Positions 45,472 through 58,363 of a stretch of DNA of 64,000 bases are shown piece by piece. A program made the position numbers and the translations under genes. The stretch covers positions 62,001 to 126,000 of the forward strand of contig NZ_KB895339.1 of the NCBI RefSeq assembly GCF_000374805.1, read 5' to 3'. The notes beneath the pieces were generated by a model. It saw only the letters and a program-made list of their open reading frames with translations. It did no database searches and was not told the DNA's origin. Within the stretch, counting starts at the first letter, position 1. Each line of letters starts with the position of its first letter. Source of the DNA: Chitiniphilus shinanonensis DSM 23277. GTDB lineage: Bacteria > Pseudomonadota > Gammaproteobacteria > Burkholderiales > Chitinibacteraceae.

Positions 45472-46713
45472 ATGTTCGCAACATTGAAAACGGCGATCTC
45501 GGGGGCGCAGATCCTGTTCGTCGCCTTCGGCGCGCTGGTGCTGGTGCCGCTGCTCACCGGCCTGAACCCGGCGATGGCGCTGCTGGGGGCGGGGGTGGGC
45601 ACGCTGGTGTTCCAATTGCTGACCGGGCGGCAGGTGCCGATCTTCCTCGGTTCGTCGTTCGCCTTCATCGCGCCGATCATCGTCGCCATGCACACCTGGG
45701 GCCAGGCGGCGACCCAGTTCGGCCTGTTCTGTGCCGGCTTCATGTATTTCGTGATCGCCGGGCTGATCAAGTGGCGCGGCATGGGCTTCATCCACCGGCT
45801 GCTGCCGCCGGTGGTGATCGGCCCGGTGATCATCGTCATCGGCCTGTCGGTGGCGGTGGCCGCGTCGGGCATGGCGATGGGGCAGGGCGGCGGCCAGCAG
45901 CTGGTGCCGTACCAGACCTCGATGCTGCTGGCGGCGATCTCGTTGGCCACCACCATCGTGGTGGCGGTGTTCGCCGGCGGCATGCTGCGGCTGGTGCCGA
46001 TCCTGTCCGGCGTGATCGTCGGCTACGTGGTGGCGGCATTGCTGGGCGTGGTCGATTTCTCCGGTATCGCCGCGGCGCCGTGGTTCGCCGCGCCGAACTG
46101 GGTCAAGCCCGAGGTGAGCTGGGCGGCGGCGCTGTTCCTGCTGCCGGTGGCGATCGCCCCGACCATCGAGCACATCGGCGCGGTGATGGCGGTGGGCAAG
46201 GTCACGGGGCAGGACTACACCGTCAAGCCCGGCCTGCATCGCACGCTGTCGGGCGACGGCATCGGCGTATGCTTCGCCGGCCTGATCGGCGGCCCGCCCA
46301 TCACCACCTATTCCGAGGTGACCGGCGCGCTGATGATCACCCGCAACTTCAACCCGGTGATCATGAGCTGGGCGGCGGTGCTGGCGGTGATCCTGGCGTT
46401 CTTCGGCAAGTTCAACGCCATCCTGACGTCGATTCCGCTGCCGGTGATGGGCGGGATCATGGTGCTGCTGTTCGGCACCATCGCCAGCATCGGCCTGAAG
46501 ACGCTGATCGACGCCAAGGTGGATCTGATGGCGCCGCGCAACCTGGTGATCGTCGCGGTGGTGCTCACCTGCGGCATCGGCGGCCTGACGCTCAAGCTGG
46601 GCGATTTCAGCCTGGCCGGCGTCGGCCTGGTGAGCGTGCTGGCCATCGTGCTGAACCTGATCCTGCCGGCCGACAAGCATCACGAAGGCATCGTCGAGGG
46701 CCAGGACATCTGA
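45472..46713 (+). CDS. uraA: Uracil permease, NCS2 family
   Basis: 413 residues with about 14 transmembrane segments. The conserved acidic residues are seen in APTIEHIGAV and GGPPITTYSEVTG, which line the uracil site in E. coli UraA. The ATG has GGGGAG seven bases upstream. It follows upp, which supports uracil rather than xanthine or urate as substrate. A strong terminator follows. Confidence 0.94.
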   Translation: MFATLKTAISGAQILFVAFGALVLVPLLTGLNPAMALLGAGVGTLVFQLLTGRQVPIFLGSSFAFIAPIIVAMHTWGQAATQFGLFCAGFMYFVIAGLIKWRGMGFIHRLLPPVVIGPVIIVIGLSVAVAASGMAMGQGGGQQLVPYQTSMLLAAISLATTIVVAVFAGGMLRLVPILSGVIVGYVVAALLGVVDFSGIAAAPWFAAPNWVKPEVSWAAALFLLPVAIAPTIEHIGAVMAVGKVTGQDYTVKPGLHRTLSGDGIGVCFAGLIGGPPITTYSEVTGALMITRNFNPVIMSWAAVLAVILAFFGKFNAILTSIPLPVMGGIMVLLFGTIASIGLKTLIDAKVDLMAPRNLVIVAVVLTCGIGGLTLKLGDFSLAGVGLVSVLAIVLNLILPADKHHEGIVEGQDI

Positions 46714-46729
46714 TCCAGCCCGTGCCACC

Positions 46730-46759
46730 AAAAAGCCGCCCCGAGGGGCGGCTTTTTTT
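46730..46759. terminator. Terminator after uraA
   Basis: AAAAAGCCGCCCC / GGGGCGGCTTTTTTT forms a long stem with T runs on either strand, so it can work in both directions between the convergent genes. Confidence 0.9.
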
Positions 46760-46788
46760 GTGGGTACCCGATCGGCGCGGTTCCGCGC

Positions 46789-46876
46789 CAGCGGTCCTGG
46801 CAAGCAGTGTGAACGCAGACAGTACGTTGGTACGGCAAGTGAACACTGCGCCGCCAGGAGGGCTTTGCTGGCGGCG
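46789..46876. repeat. Dispersed palindromic repeat, copy A (degenerate ends)
   Basis: The core AGCGGTCCTGGCAAG...GCAGACAGTAC-GTTG-GTACGGCAAGTGA and the segment GCCGCCAGGAGGG are shared with copies at 49824-49934 and 56580-56704. The outer AGCGGCT..AAAACCC ends are missing; GCGCC/GGCGC arms replace them. It lies between uraA and the convergent Yip1-like gene. Confidence 0.75.
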
Positions 46877-46877
46877 C

Positions 46878-47447
46878 TCAGCGCCCCAGCATCGGCAGCA
46901 GCACCAGAATGCTGAGAATGGCCCAGCTGCCCACGCCGATCCACATCACCAGGTAGGTCATGTCGCGCACGTCCTCGCGCCGCTCGTGGCCGGCCATGGT
47001 CGGCACGCCGTGGTAGACCAGCGCGCAGGCGGCCAGCAGGCCGAGCACCGCGCACACCATGTTGAAAGTCAGGTTGGGGACGAACAGGGTCAGCGACGAC
47101 AGCCACATCGGCACCGCCGACACGGCGGCCAGCAGGAAGCCGCCATCGTAGCCGTTGCCGGTGTGCCGCAGCGCCAGTTGCTGGATCACCCAGCCCATCA
47201 GTGCCACGGTGCCCAGTTCGGCGGCGAGGAAGATCGCCGCCAGCAGCACCCAGCCGGCCTCGGACAGCACCGGCGCGTAGTAGCTGCCGTACAGGGTGCC
47301 GGCGTAGAGGATCATGAAGGCGGGGATCATCGACAGCGGCAGCACCAGCTTGTAGAACACCGCCTTGCGATCCGGGTGCGCGGCGACGAGCTGGTCCCAG
47401 CCCTCGTGGTAGGACACGAACATCTGCGAATAGTCAGCCAGTTTCAT
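46878..47447 (-). CDS. Yip1-like membrane protein
   Basis: 189 residues with five hydrophobic helices. The ATG at 47447 is chosen; it is followed by [20 protein letters not shown], then [21 protein letters not shown], as in bacterial Yip1/DUF1282 proteins. Function unknown. Its last bases lie against the palindromic repeat. Confidence 0.75.
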   Translation of the reverse strand: MKLADYSQMFVSYHEGWDQLVAAHPDRKAVFYKLVLPLSMIPAFMILYAGTLYGSYYAPVLSEAGWVLLAAIFLAAELGTVALMGWVIQQLALRHTGNGYDGGFLLAAVSAVPMWLSSLTLFVPNLTFNMVCAVLGLLAACALVYHGVPTMAGHERREDVRDMTYLVMWIGVGSWAILSILVLLPMLGR

Positions 47448-47656
47448 CGGTCCACTCCTGGCCGGGCCGCCCATGGGGCGGGGCGCCGGCGTGCGGATTG
47501 CGCTCCCTGGTCGGCGGCCGGCGCGTGGCGGCCGTTTCTGTGTTGTTTAGACTGGTTTGCATTCTCGAATTCAGCCGGCATGACCAACGGCGCGGGAGGT
47601 TCCGCCGCGGGCTTTCCGCTACAATCGCATTCTTTCGACCTGTCACCGCGTTCCTC

Positions 47657-49338
<1,682 letters not shown>

Positions 49339-49342
<4 letters not shown>

Positions 49343-49773
49343 CGTTGTTGCAAGCTATGGTCGGCGGCATGCTCGCCGCGTCGTTGGCCGGCGTGGTGCT
49401 GGCGGCGGATGAAGCGGCCGTCGCCGAGGCGACCGCCATCCTGGCCCCGACGCCGGTGATCCATCGCGGCGAGCCGGGACAGACGCCGGTGGAGGTCGCC
49501 TACCGCTACCTGAAGGATCGCGTCGCCGACGAATACGGCGTGGCGGATTACCGCGAACTGCGCATCGCCCAGCAGTCCAAGGGCGAGGACTTCAAGCACG
49601 TCGGCCTCGAAGTGCAGATGAAGGGCCTGACGGACGACTCGGTCGCCACCCAGCGCTTCCAGTTCAAGCTGGCCTTCGACGATGCCGCCCACGCCTGGGT
49701 GATCGACCATGCCCGCCAGGATTGGCAATGCCGCCGCGGCGGCAAGGGCTGGACCCAGCGTCCCTGCAAGTAA
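49339..49773 (+). CDS. Secreted hypothetical protein coupled to glnS
   Basis: 144 residues. A signal peptide (to about residue 23, ending VVLAAD) leads a mature domain of about 120 residues. It has two cysteines near the end, in WQC and QRPCK, that could form a disulfide in the periplasm. No family was recognised. Its ATG overlaps the glnS stop codon (ATGA), so it is translated from the glnS message, with GGAG ten bases upstream. The link between a tRNA synthetase and an exported protein is not explained. Confidence 0.7.
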
Positions 49774-49782
49774 CGCCTCGCG

Positions 49783-49817
49783 GCGATGACGCCGGAGCCC
49801 CGCTCCGGCGTCATCGC
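49783..49817. repeat. Perfect 16-bp hairpin
   Basis: GCGATGACGCCGGAGC and its exact complement are separated by three C. There is no T run. It begins nine bases past the stop codon and abuts palindromic repeat copy C. Confidence 0.85.
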
Positions 49818-49823
49818 GTGTGG

Positions 49824-49934
49824 AGCGGCTGACAAAACCCTTCTGGCGGCGGCGCGCTTACTTGCCGTACATCTTGTACTGTCTGCGTTTCGCGCGTCTT
49901 GCCAGAACCGCTACGCTGGGTTCTGTCAGCCGCT
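49824..49934. repeat. Dispersed palindromic repeat, copy C (inverted)
   Basis: The ends AGCGGCTGACAAAACCC and GGGTTCTGTCAGCCGCT are inverted repeats. Inside, ACTTGCCGTAC-ATCTT-GTACTGTCTGC is the core of copy B in the opposite orientation. It lies between the secreted-protein gene and the ABC exporter gene. Confidence 0.85.
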
Positions 49935-50008
49935 CTTGATACCCACCGTTTCATTCCGAAAAGCACCCCGGCGTAGACCGAGGGGCGCCAACCCAGCGAG
50001 AAGCGAAG

Positions 50009-51730
50009 ATGGATCAGCAACCGTCCGCGCCGCGCATCCGCAAGCGCGACCTGTTCAAGAACCTCTGGCGCCTGGCCAAGCCGTTCTGGGTCAGCGAGGA
50101 AAAGTGGAAGGCCTGGGCGCTGCTGGCGCTGGTGATCGGCCTCAACCTCGGCATCGTCTACCTCAGCGTCCAGTTCAACGACTGGTACGGCAAGTTCTAC
50201 CGCGCCATGCAGGGCTACGACGCCAAGGAGTTCTGGGCGCAGATGTGGCGGTTCTGCATCCTGGCGTTCTTCTGGATTCTGACCGGGGTATATGCGCAGT
50301 ACCTGCGGCAGATGCTGGACGTGAAATGGCGCCGCTGGATGACCGAGCGCTTCAACCGGCGCTGGCTGGAGAACCAGGGCTACTACCGCATGCAACTGGT
50401 CGACCGGCAGACCGACAACCCCGACCAGCGGATCGCCGAAGACGTGCGCGACTTCGTCTCCACCACCCTGGGGCTGTCGCTGGGCCTGCTGCGCTCGGTG
50501 GTGAGCTTCGTCTCGTTCGTCGCCATCCTGTGGGCGCTGTCCGGCCCGCTGCGCTTCCATTTCGCCGGTAGCGACTGGGTCATCGAGGGCTACATGCTGT
50601 GGGTGGTGATCCTCTACGCGCTGGTCGGCACCGCCATCACCATCCTGATCGGCAAGCCACTGGTGGGGCTGAACTTCGTGCAGCAACAACGCGAGGCGGA
50701 TTTCCGCTTCTCGCTGATGCGCATCCGCGAGAACGCCGAATCGATCGCGCTCTATCGCGGCGAAAGCCAGGAGGACCAGCGCCTGGGTCTGCGGCTGATG
50801 CGGGTGGTGACCAATTACTGGCAGATCATGCGCATGCAAAAGCGCCTGACCTGGTTCACCTCGTTCTGGGGCCAGCTCGCCATCATCTTCCCGTTCATCG
50901 TCGCCGCACCGCGCTACTTCGCCAAGGCCATCGACTTCGGCGTGGTGATGCAGATCAGCAACGCCTTCCGCGAGGTCTACGACGCGCTCGAATTCGTCAT
51001 CGCCAGCTTCTACTCGCTGGCGGCCTGGAAGGCCATCATCGACCGTCTGGCCACCTTCGAGCAGGGCATGGCCGATATGGAAAAACTGCCGGTGCTGACC
51101 CCGGCCGACGCGCCCGTCAACGCCACGGTGCGCGGGCTGGCCGTGAGCAAGCCCGACGGCACCCCGCTGCTGACCGATCTCGCCTTGTCGCTGGTGCCCG
51201 GCGAGCGGTTGCTCGTGCGCGGCGCGTCCGGCGTCGGCAAGAGCACACTGCTGCGCGTGCTGGGCGGCATCTGGCCGTTCGCGCAGGGCGACACCGCCAT
51301 CCCGCGCCACGGTGGCGTGTTGTTCCTGTCGCAGCGGCCCTATATGCCGTTGGGCACCTTGCGCGACGCCATGTCGTACCCGCACGAGCGCGCCGGCGAT
51401 ACCGAACTGCTGCGCGGGTTGCTGATCCAGGTGCGGCTGGGGCACCTCGTCGCCCGGCTGGACGATACCGACCATTGGGCGCACGTGCTCAGCCTGGGCG
51501 AACAGCAGCGCATCGCCATCGCCCGCGCGCTGCTGCATCGCCCGGCCTTCCTGGTGCTCGACGAAGCCACCTCGGCCATCGACGAGGACACCGAACAACT
51601 GCTGTACGGCGCGCTGCTGGCGGCGCTGCCGGACAGCATCATGATCAGCGTGGGCCACCGTTCCTCGCTGAAGGTCTTCCACAACCGCTTCCTCGACTGC
51701 GAGGGCGAAGGCCGCTGGGCGCTCGCCTGA
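50009..51730 (+). CDS. SbmA/BacA-like ABC transporter, fused permease and ATPase
   Basis: 573 residues. Six transmembrane helices occupy about 1-330, with [20 protein letters not shown] and the following [25 protein letters not shown] typical of the SbmA/BacA fold. The ATPase follows: Walker [10 protein letters not shown], signature LSLGEQQR, Walker [13 protein letters not shown]. Unlike SbmA and BacA it carries its own nucleotide-binding domain, as do YddA and Rv1819c. Substrates of such proteins include vitamin B12-like compounds and very-long-chain fatty acids; here unknown. The ATG follows GAGAAGCGAAG. Confidence 0.9.
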   Translation: MDQQPSAPRIRKRDLFKNLWRLAKPFWVSEEKWKAWALLALVIGLNLGIVYLSVQFNDWYGKFYRAMQGYDAKEFWAQMWRFCILAFFWILTGVYAQYLRQMLDVKWRRWMTERFNRRWLENQGYYRMQLVDRQTDNPDQRIAEDVRDFVSTTLGLSLGLLRSVVSFVSFVAILWALSGPLRFHFAGSDWVIEGYMLWVVILYALVGTAITILIGKPLVGLNFVQQQREADFRFSLMRIRENAESIALYRGESQEDQRLGLRLMRVVTNYWQIMRMQKRLTWFTSFWGQLAIIFPFIVAAPRYFAKAIDFGVVMQISNAFREVYDALEFVIASFYSLAAWKAIIDRLATFEQGMADMEKLPVLTPADAPVNATVRGLAVSKPDGTPLLTDLALSLVPGERLLVRGASGVGKSTLLRVLGGIWPFAQGDTAIPRHGGVLFLSQRPYMPLGTLRDAMSYPHERAGDTELLRGLLIQVRLGHLVARLDDTDHWAHVLSLGEQQRIAIARALLHRPAFLVLDEATSAIDEDTEQLLYGALLAALPDSIMISVGHRSSLKVFHNRFLDCEGEGRWALA

Positions 51731-51783
51731 GCGTCGGCGACCGGCGCCCGCCGCGGGCGGGCGCCACGCTTCCGGATATCCCC

Positions 51784-52848
51784 ATGACCCAACTCAAGAA
51801 CGATACCTTCCTGCGCGCCTTGCTGCGTCAGCCCACCGACTACACCCCCCTGTGGCTGATGCGCCAGGCCGGGCGCTACCTGCCCGAGTACTGCGCCACC
51901 CGCAAACGCGCCGGTTCCTTCCTGCAACTGTGCAAGTCGCCCGAAATGGCCACCGAGGTGACGCTGCAACCGCTGGAACGCTTCCCGCTGGACGCCGCCA
52001 TCCTGTTCTCCGACATCCTGACCGTGCCGGACGCCATGGGGCTGGGGCTGTACTTCGCCGAAGGCGAGGGTCCCAAGTTCGAACGGCCATTGCAGGACGA
52101 AGCCGCCATCCGCGCGCTGGCGGTGCCCGATGTCGGCACCGAACTGGCCTACGTGACCGACGCGGTGCGCAGCATCCGCCACGCGCTGGACGGGCGCGTG
52201 CCGCTGATCGGCTTCTCGGGCAGCCCGTTCACCCTGGCCTGTTACATGATCGAAGGCGGTGGCTCCAGCGACTTCCGCCGCGTCAAGACGCTGATGTACG
52301 ACCGCCCGGCGCTGCTGCACCATGTGCTCGACATCAACGCCCGCGCGGTCACCGACTACCTCAACGCCCAGATCGCCGCCGGCGCCCAGGCGGTGCAGAT
52401 CTTCGACACCTGGGGCGGCGCGCTGGCCTACGGCAAGTACCAGGAGTTCTCGCTGGCCTATATGCAGCGCATCGTCGCCGGACTGACGCGCGAGGCCGAA
52501 GGCCGTCGCGTGCCGGTGATCGTGTTCACCAAGGGCGGCGGCCTGTGGCTGGAGGACATCGCCGCCATCGGCTGCGACGCCATCGGCCTGGACTGGACCA
52601 TGAACCTGGCGCAGGCGCGCCAGCGCGTCGGCGACCGGGTGGCACTGCAAGGCAACTTCGACCCGAACGCACTGTTCGCCAACCCGCAGGCGATCGACGC
52701 CGAAGTGGCGCGCCTGCTGGCCGACTACGGCCATGGCGGCGGCCACGTGTTCAACCTGGGCCACGGCATCAACCAGTACACCCCGCCCGAGCACGTGACG
52801 GCGCTGGTCGAGGCCGTGCATCGCCATTCGCGTCCGTATCACGCCTGA
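51784..52848 (+). CDS. hemE: Uroporphyrinogen decarboxylase
   Basis: 354-residue heme-pathway enzyme converting uroporphyrinogen III to coproporphyrinogen [18 protein letters not shown], the following substrate-binding [15 protein letters not shown], and [18 protein letters not shown] are diagnostic. No clear Shine-Dalgarno is seen before the ATG. It follows the ABC exporter by 53 bases and may be read through from it. Downstream is the AT-rich DnaA-box region. Confidence 0.97.
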   Translation: MTQLKNDTFLRALLRQPTDYTPLWLMRQAGRYLPEYCATRKRAGSFLQLCKSPEMATEVTLQPLERFPLDAAILFSDILTVPDAMGLGLYFAEGEGPKFERPLQDEAAIRALAVPDVGTELAYVTDAVRSIRHALDGRVPLIGFSGSPFTLACYMIEGGGSSDFRRVKTLMYDRPALLHHVLDINARAVTDYLNAQIAAGAQAVQIFDTWGGALAYGKYQEFSLAYMQRIVAGLTREAEGRRVPVIVFTKGGGLWLEDIAAIGCDAIGLDWTMNLAQARQRVGDRVALQGNFDPNALFANPQAIDAEVARLLADYGHGGGHVFNLGHGINQYTPPEHVTALVEAVHRHSRPYHA

Positions 52849-52922
52849 GGGCGGCCAAGAGCCAGCGAAAACAACGGTTTACCACCCCTTGTTAGCGTGG
52901 CGCTCGCGGTTCCGACAGTAAG

Positions 52923-53136
52923 TTATGCACAACGGGCCCAAGGCTTTGTGGCGGTTGTCAAGCTGTCAGGCAAAAAACCACGCCATGAATTGGGTGTTTT
53001 GTTAACCAATTGAATTAAAACAATATTTTTATTTGGTTTAAAAAATAGGCAATCTAGCCCCCTGCCCGAGAAACCAAGGGTTGGGGGCGGATATCGCCAG
53101 ATTGCTCACAAAGTTATCCACAAGAGCTGTGGGTAG
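52923..53136. other. Origin-like region: DnaA boxes flanking an AT-rich stretch
   Basis: TTATGCACA (52923-52931) fits the DnaA-box consensus TTATNCACA, and TTATCCACA (53114-53122) is a perfect box. A weaker inverted box, TGTGGGTAG (53128-53136), faces the latter five bases away. Between them, about 52990-53050 is very AT-rich (including AATATTTTTATTTGG), like a DNA-unwinding element. The whole spans about 214 bp between hemE and priA. It could be a replication origin, a DnaA-titrating site or a DnaA-regulated priA promoter. The remaining bases of 52849-53230 hold no gene. Confidence 0.5.
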
Positions 53137-53230
53137 TTGTCATCCTGACGGAACCATCGCGCCGCATGCGATTCCTACGCCGTTTTTCCGTTGAGACTTA
53201 CATCGCGTCCGGGCCGATCGGAGGCACGCG

Positions 53231-55399
<2,169 letters not shown>

Positions 55400-55545
55400 G
55401 CGTTCGGCCAGTCTGGCCGCTCGGCATGCCGGGCACTGCGTCTTGGTCGGAGAGACGCGGCTGCGCCCCGCGTGCCAGGCGGGCGTTGCGGCGTTGCGCG
55501 GGCGCGACCACGCCGGGCGTCGAGGGTTCACGTGCATCTGCTTGC

Positions 55546-55574
55546 TTGGATAAACGCGCCGCCGATCGTATATC
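55546..55574 (+). promoter_or_regulatory. Putative promoter of yegS
   Basis: TTGGAT (55546-55551), 17 bases, TATATC (55569-55574), 32 bases before the yegS start. Confidence 0.5.
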
Positions 55575-55605
55575 TGATCGCCAGGACCACTCATTACGGA
55601 TCGCC

Positions 55606-56505
55606 ATGACCGCACCGCTCCATCGTCTGATCGTCAACGGCAAGGCCGCGCTCGCGCCCGAATTGCGCGACGCGGTGGCCCTGGCCCGCCAGGCCGGGCA
55701 CGCGCTGGAAGTGCGCGTCACCTGGGAGGGCGGCGACGCGGCGCGCTATGTGGCCGAGGCACTGGCCGACGGCGCGGCCAACCTGATCGCGGGCGGGGGC
55801 GACGGCACCTTGAACGAAGTCGCCACGGCCCTGCTGGCGCACGAGGCCGCCGCCCGTCCGCCGCTGGGGTTGCTGCCGCTGGGCACGGCCAATGACTTCG
55901 CACGCGGCGCCGCGTTGCCGCTGGCCTTGCCCGAAGCGCTACGGCTGGCGCTGCTGGGCGAGCCGCGCGCCATCGACGCCGCGCGGGTCGGCGACCGCGC
56001 CTTCGTCAACATGGCGACCGGCGGCTTCGGCACCCAGGTGACGCTGGATACGCCGGAACAGCAGAAATCGGCGCTGGGGCCGTTTGCCTATCTGTTGACC
56101 GGGCTGAAGCGCCTCAATGCCATCGAAGCCGAGCAGGTGCGCATCGAAGGGCCGGATTTCCAGTGGGAGGGCGACTTCCTGGCGCTGGCGATCGGCAACG
56201 GGGTGCAGGCCGGCGGCGGACACCGGCTGTGCCCGCAGGCCCGGCTCGACGACGGGCTGCTCGACCTGCGCATCCTGGCCGGCGGCGAGCTATTGCCGGC
56301 CTTGCTGGAAGGATTGCTGGTGGGGGACGAGGCCGAGCGGGTGGTCGGTGCGCAGTTGCCGTGGCTGACGCTGGAAGCGCCGCGCGAGATCCGGCTCAAC
56401 CTGGACGGCGAGCCACTGGCGGGCACGCGCTTCCGCATCGAGGTGGTGCCGGGCGCGCTGCGGCTGCGTCTGCCGCCCGACAGCCCGTTGCTGGGCCAGC
56501 CATGA
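55606..56505 (+). CDS. yegS: Lipid kinase YegS-like
   Basis: 299 residues, the same length as E. coli YegS. The diacylglycerol-kinase catalytic motif is AGGGDGTLNEV, followed by LPLGTANDFARG; NGVQAGGGHRLCPQA is close to the YegS branch. It phosphorylates phosphatidylglycerol or a similar lipid in vitro in the family; the natural substrate is unresolved. Upstream is its own putative promoter, downstream the palindromic repeat. Confidence 0.93.
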   Translation: MTAPLHRLIVNGKAALAPELRDAVALARQAGHALEVRVTWEGGDAARYVAEALADGAANLIAGGGDGTLNEVATALLAHEAAARPPLGLLPLGTANDFARGAALPLALPEALRLALLGEPRAIDAARVGDRAFVNMATGGFGTQVTLDTPEQQKSALGPFAYLLTGLKRLNAIEAEQVRIEGPDFQWEGDFLALAIGNGVQAGGGHRLCPQARLDDGLLDLRILAGGELLPALLEGLLVGDEAERVVGAQLPWLTLEAPREIRLNLDGEPLAGTRFRIEVVPGALRLRLPPDSPLLGQP

Positions 56506-56552
56506 AAAAGCCCGGCCGAGGCCGGGCTGGATGCGGCGTGGCGAACGCTGCC

Positions 56553-56575
56553 GCGAAAAGATCTTGAACAGGCGC
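56553..56575. repeat. Half copy of the 27.5-kb palindromic element
   Basis: GCGAAAAGATCTTGAAC and the following AGGCGC match the right arm at 27537-27559 with one mismatch. The left arm is absent. It lies next to repeat copy B. Confidence 0.75.
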
Positions 56576-56579
56576 CTGG

Positions 56580-56704
56580 AGCGGCTAACAAAACCCAGCG
56601 AAGCGGTCCTGGCAAGGAGCGTGAAACGCAGACAGTACACGGCGTACGGCAAGTGAGGCTCGGCGCCCCCGCGCGACGCCGCCAGGAGGGTTTTGTTAGC
56701 CGCT
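56580..56704. repeat. Dispersed palindromic repeat, copy B
   Basis: The ends AGCGGCTAACAAAACCC (56580-56596) and GGGTTTTGTTAGCCGCT (56688-56704) are perfect 17-bp inverted repeats. Inside are AGCGGTCCTGGCAAG and GCAGACAGTAC-ACGGC-GTACGGCAAGTGA, and GCCGCCAGGAGG. It fills the gap between yegS and the convergent PII gene and ends one base before the PII stop codon. Confidence 0.9.
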
Positions 56705-56705
56705 C

Positions 56706-57116
<411 letters not shown>

Positions 57117-57161
57117 TTATCCGCCCCGGGCGGGCTTGGCAATCGGCATTTTCGAATACGC

Positions 57162-57884
57162 TCAGCGGCCCAGCGTCAGCGTGCGGCTGTTGCCGCTGCC
57201 GCCCATCAGGTTCAGCAACGGCGCGAACTGGCCTTCCTGGCCCGACGCCGGGGTGAAGGTGAGGGCACCGCTGGGGCCCTTGCCGTCCACCTTGCCTTGG
57301 CCGTTGATCGCCAGCACGCCGCCGGTGGGGGCGATCTGCCAGGTGAGCGCCTGCCCGTCGCGCCCCAGGGTGATGCGGTAGTCGCCGAATGGATTGACCC
57401 GCGGCGTGAGCATCGAATTGGCGCGCAGCCATTGCACCACCGCGCCGTTCCAGGCGTCGCGCGACACCTTGGGCGCGCTGATGTCCAGGTCGCCGCCGAG
57501 CTGCACGCCGGCCAGGCGCTTGTCGAGCGAGAACAACGGCGCGGCGGGCAGTTGCAGGCGTACCGCCTCGGCGCGCAGGCCGCCCAGCCCGGCCGCCACG
57601 CGGGCCGTGCCCTGCTGCTCGCGGTAACGGGTATTCACCTGCCACGCCAGATCGCCGCGCAGCAAGGCGGCGGGCTGCCAATCCCAGCGCACGTCCTGCA
57701 ACAGCTGCATGCCATTGACGCCCAACTGGCCGATGCGGCCGTGCCACAGCGTGCCTTCCACCAGACCGGCCTGCCACGGCTTGGGCAGTTGTCCGGCGAA
57801 CAGCGTCGCCGGCAGGCGCACCACGGCGAAACAGAGCAGCAGCGCGAAGAACAGCCAGCCGATGCGGGAGACGCGCCGCTTCAT
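57162..57884 (-). CDS. gspN: Type II secretion system protein N
   Basis: 240 residues with one N-terminal transmembrane helix (IGWLFFALLLCFAVV) and a periplasmic domain. LVEGTLWHGRIGQL and WQPAALLRGDLAWQV are GspN-type segments. GspN is an accessory inner-membrane protein of some type II systems. Its ATG lies inside the end of gspM (four-base overlap), so the two are coupled. Confidence 0.85.
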   Translation of the reverse strand: MKRRVSRIGWLFFALLLCFAVVRLPATLFAGQLPKPWQAGLVEGTLWHGRIGQLGVNGMQLLQDVRWDWQPAALLRGDLAWQVNTRYREQQGTARVAAGLGGLRAEAVRLQLPAAPLFSLDKRLAGVQLGGDLDISAPKVSRDAWNGAVVQWLRANSMLTPRVNPFGDYRITLGRDGQALTWQIAPTGGVLAINGQGKVDGKGPSGALTFTPASGQEGQFAPLLNLMGGSGNSRTLTLGR

Positions 57885-58360
57885 CGTTGTACTTCCAGGT
57901 TGAGCGACACCCGGCCCGGCGCGCCGGTGGCCTTGGCATCCAGCTTGACGATGCGGGCGCCGGCATCGCGCCGCACCGCGCTGAGCAATTCGAGTACCTG
58001 CGGGAACGGCAGGTCGGGCGCGTCGACCGCCACGCGCTGGCCGGGCAGGGCGCGCAGATCGGCCTTGATGCCGACCGCGCCGGTCACTGCCTGCACCGCA
58101 CTGCGCAGATCGCCCTCGGCGGCTGCGCCCGCGGCGGGGGCACCCTTGAGCAGGGCGATCTGGCGCTGCATTTCGGCCAGATCGGCCTCCAGGCGCGGCA
58201 ACTGTTTCTGCAGGCGCGCGCGACCGTCCACCGCCGGCTGCCACAGCAGCGCGTAGAACAGGGCCACCGCGATCACCGTGCCGCAGGCAGCGAGGAACAG
58301 GCGTTCACGGGGATTGCGTTGCAACCAGAACTGGCGGAGACGTTGGACGAACGGATTCAT
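57881..58360 (-). CDS. gspM: Type II secretion system protein M
   Basis: 159 residues: a short cytoplasmic part, one transmembrane helix (about 24-42, LFLAACGTVIAVALFYALLW), a coiled coil (about 48-75) and a small periplasmic ferredoxin-like domain. The RNPRERLFL opening is typical of GspM. It pairs with GspL in the inner-membrane platform. It starts three bases after gspL. Confidence 0.88.
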   Translation of the reverse strand: MNPFVQRLRQFWLQRNPRERLFLAACGTVIAVALFYALLWQPAVDGRARLQKQLPRLEADLAEMQRQIALLKGAPAAGAAAEGDLRSAVQAVTGAVGIKADLRALPGQRVAVDAPDLPFPQVLELLSAVRRDAGARIVKLDAKATGAPGRVSLNLEVQR

Positions 58361-58363
58361 GCC

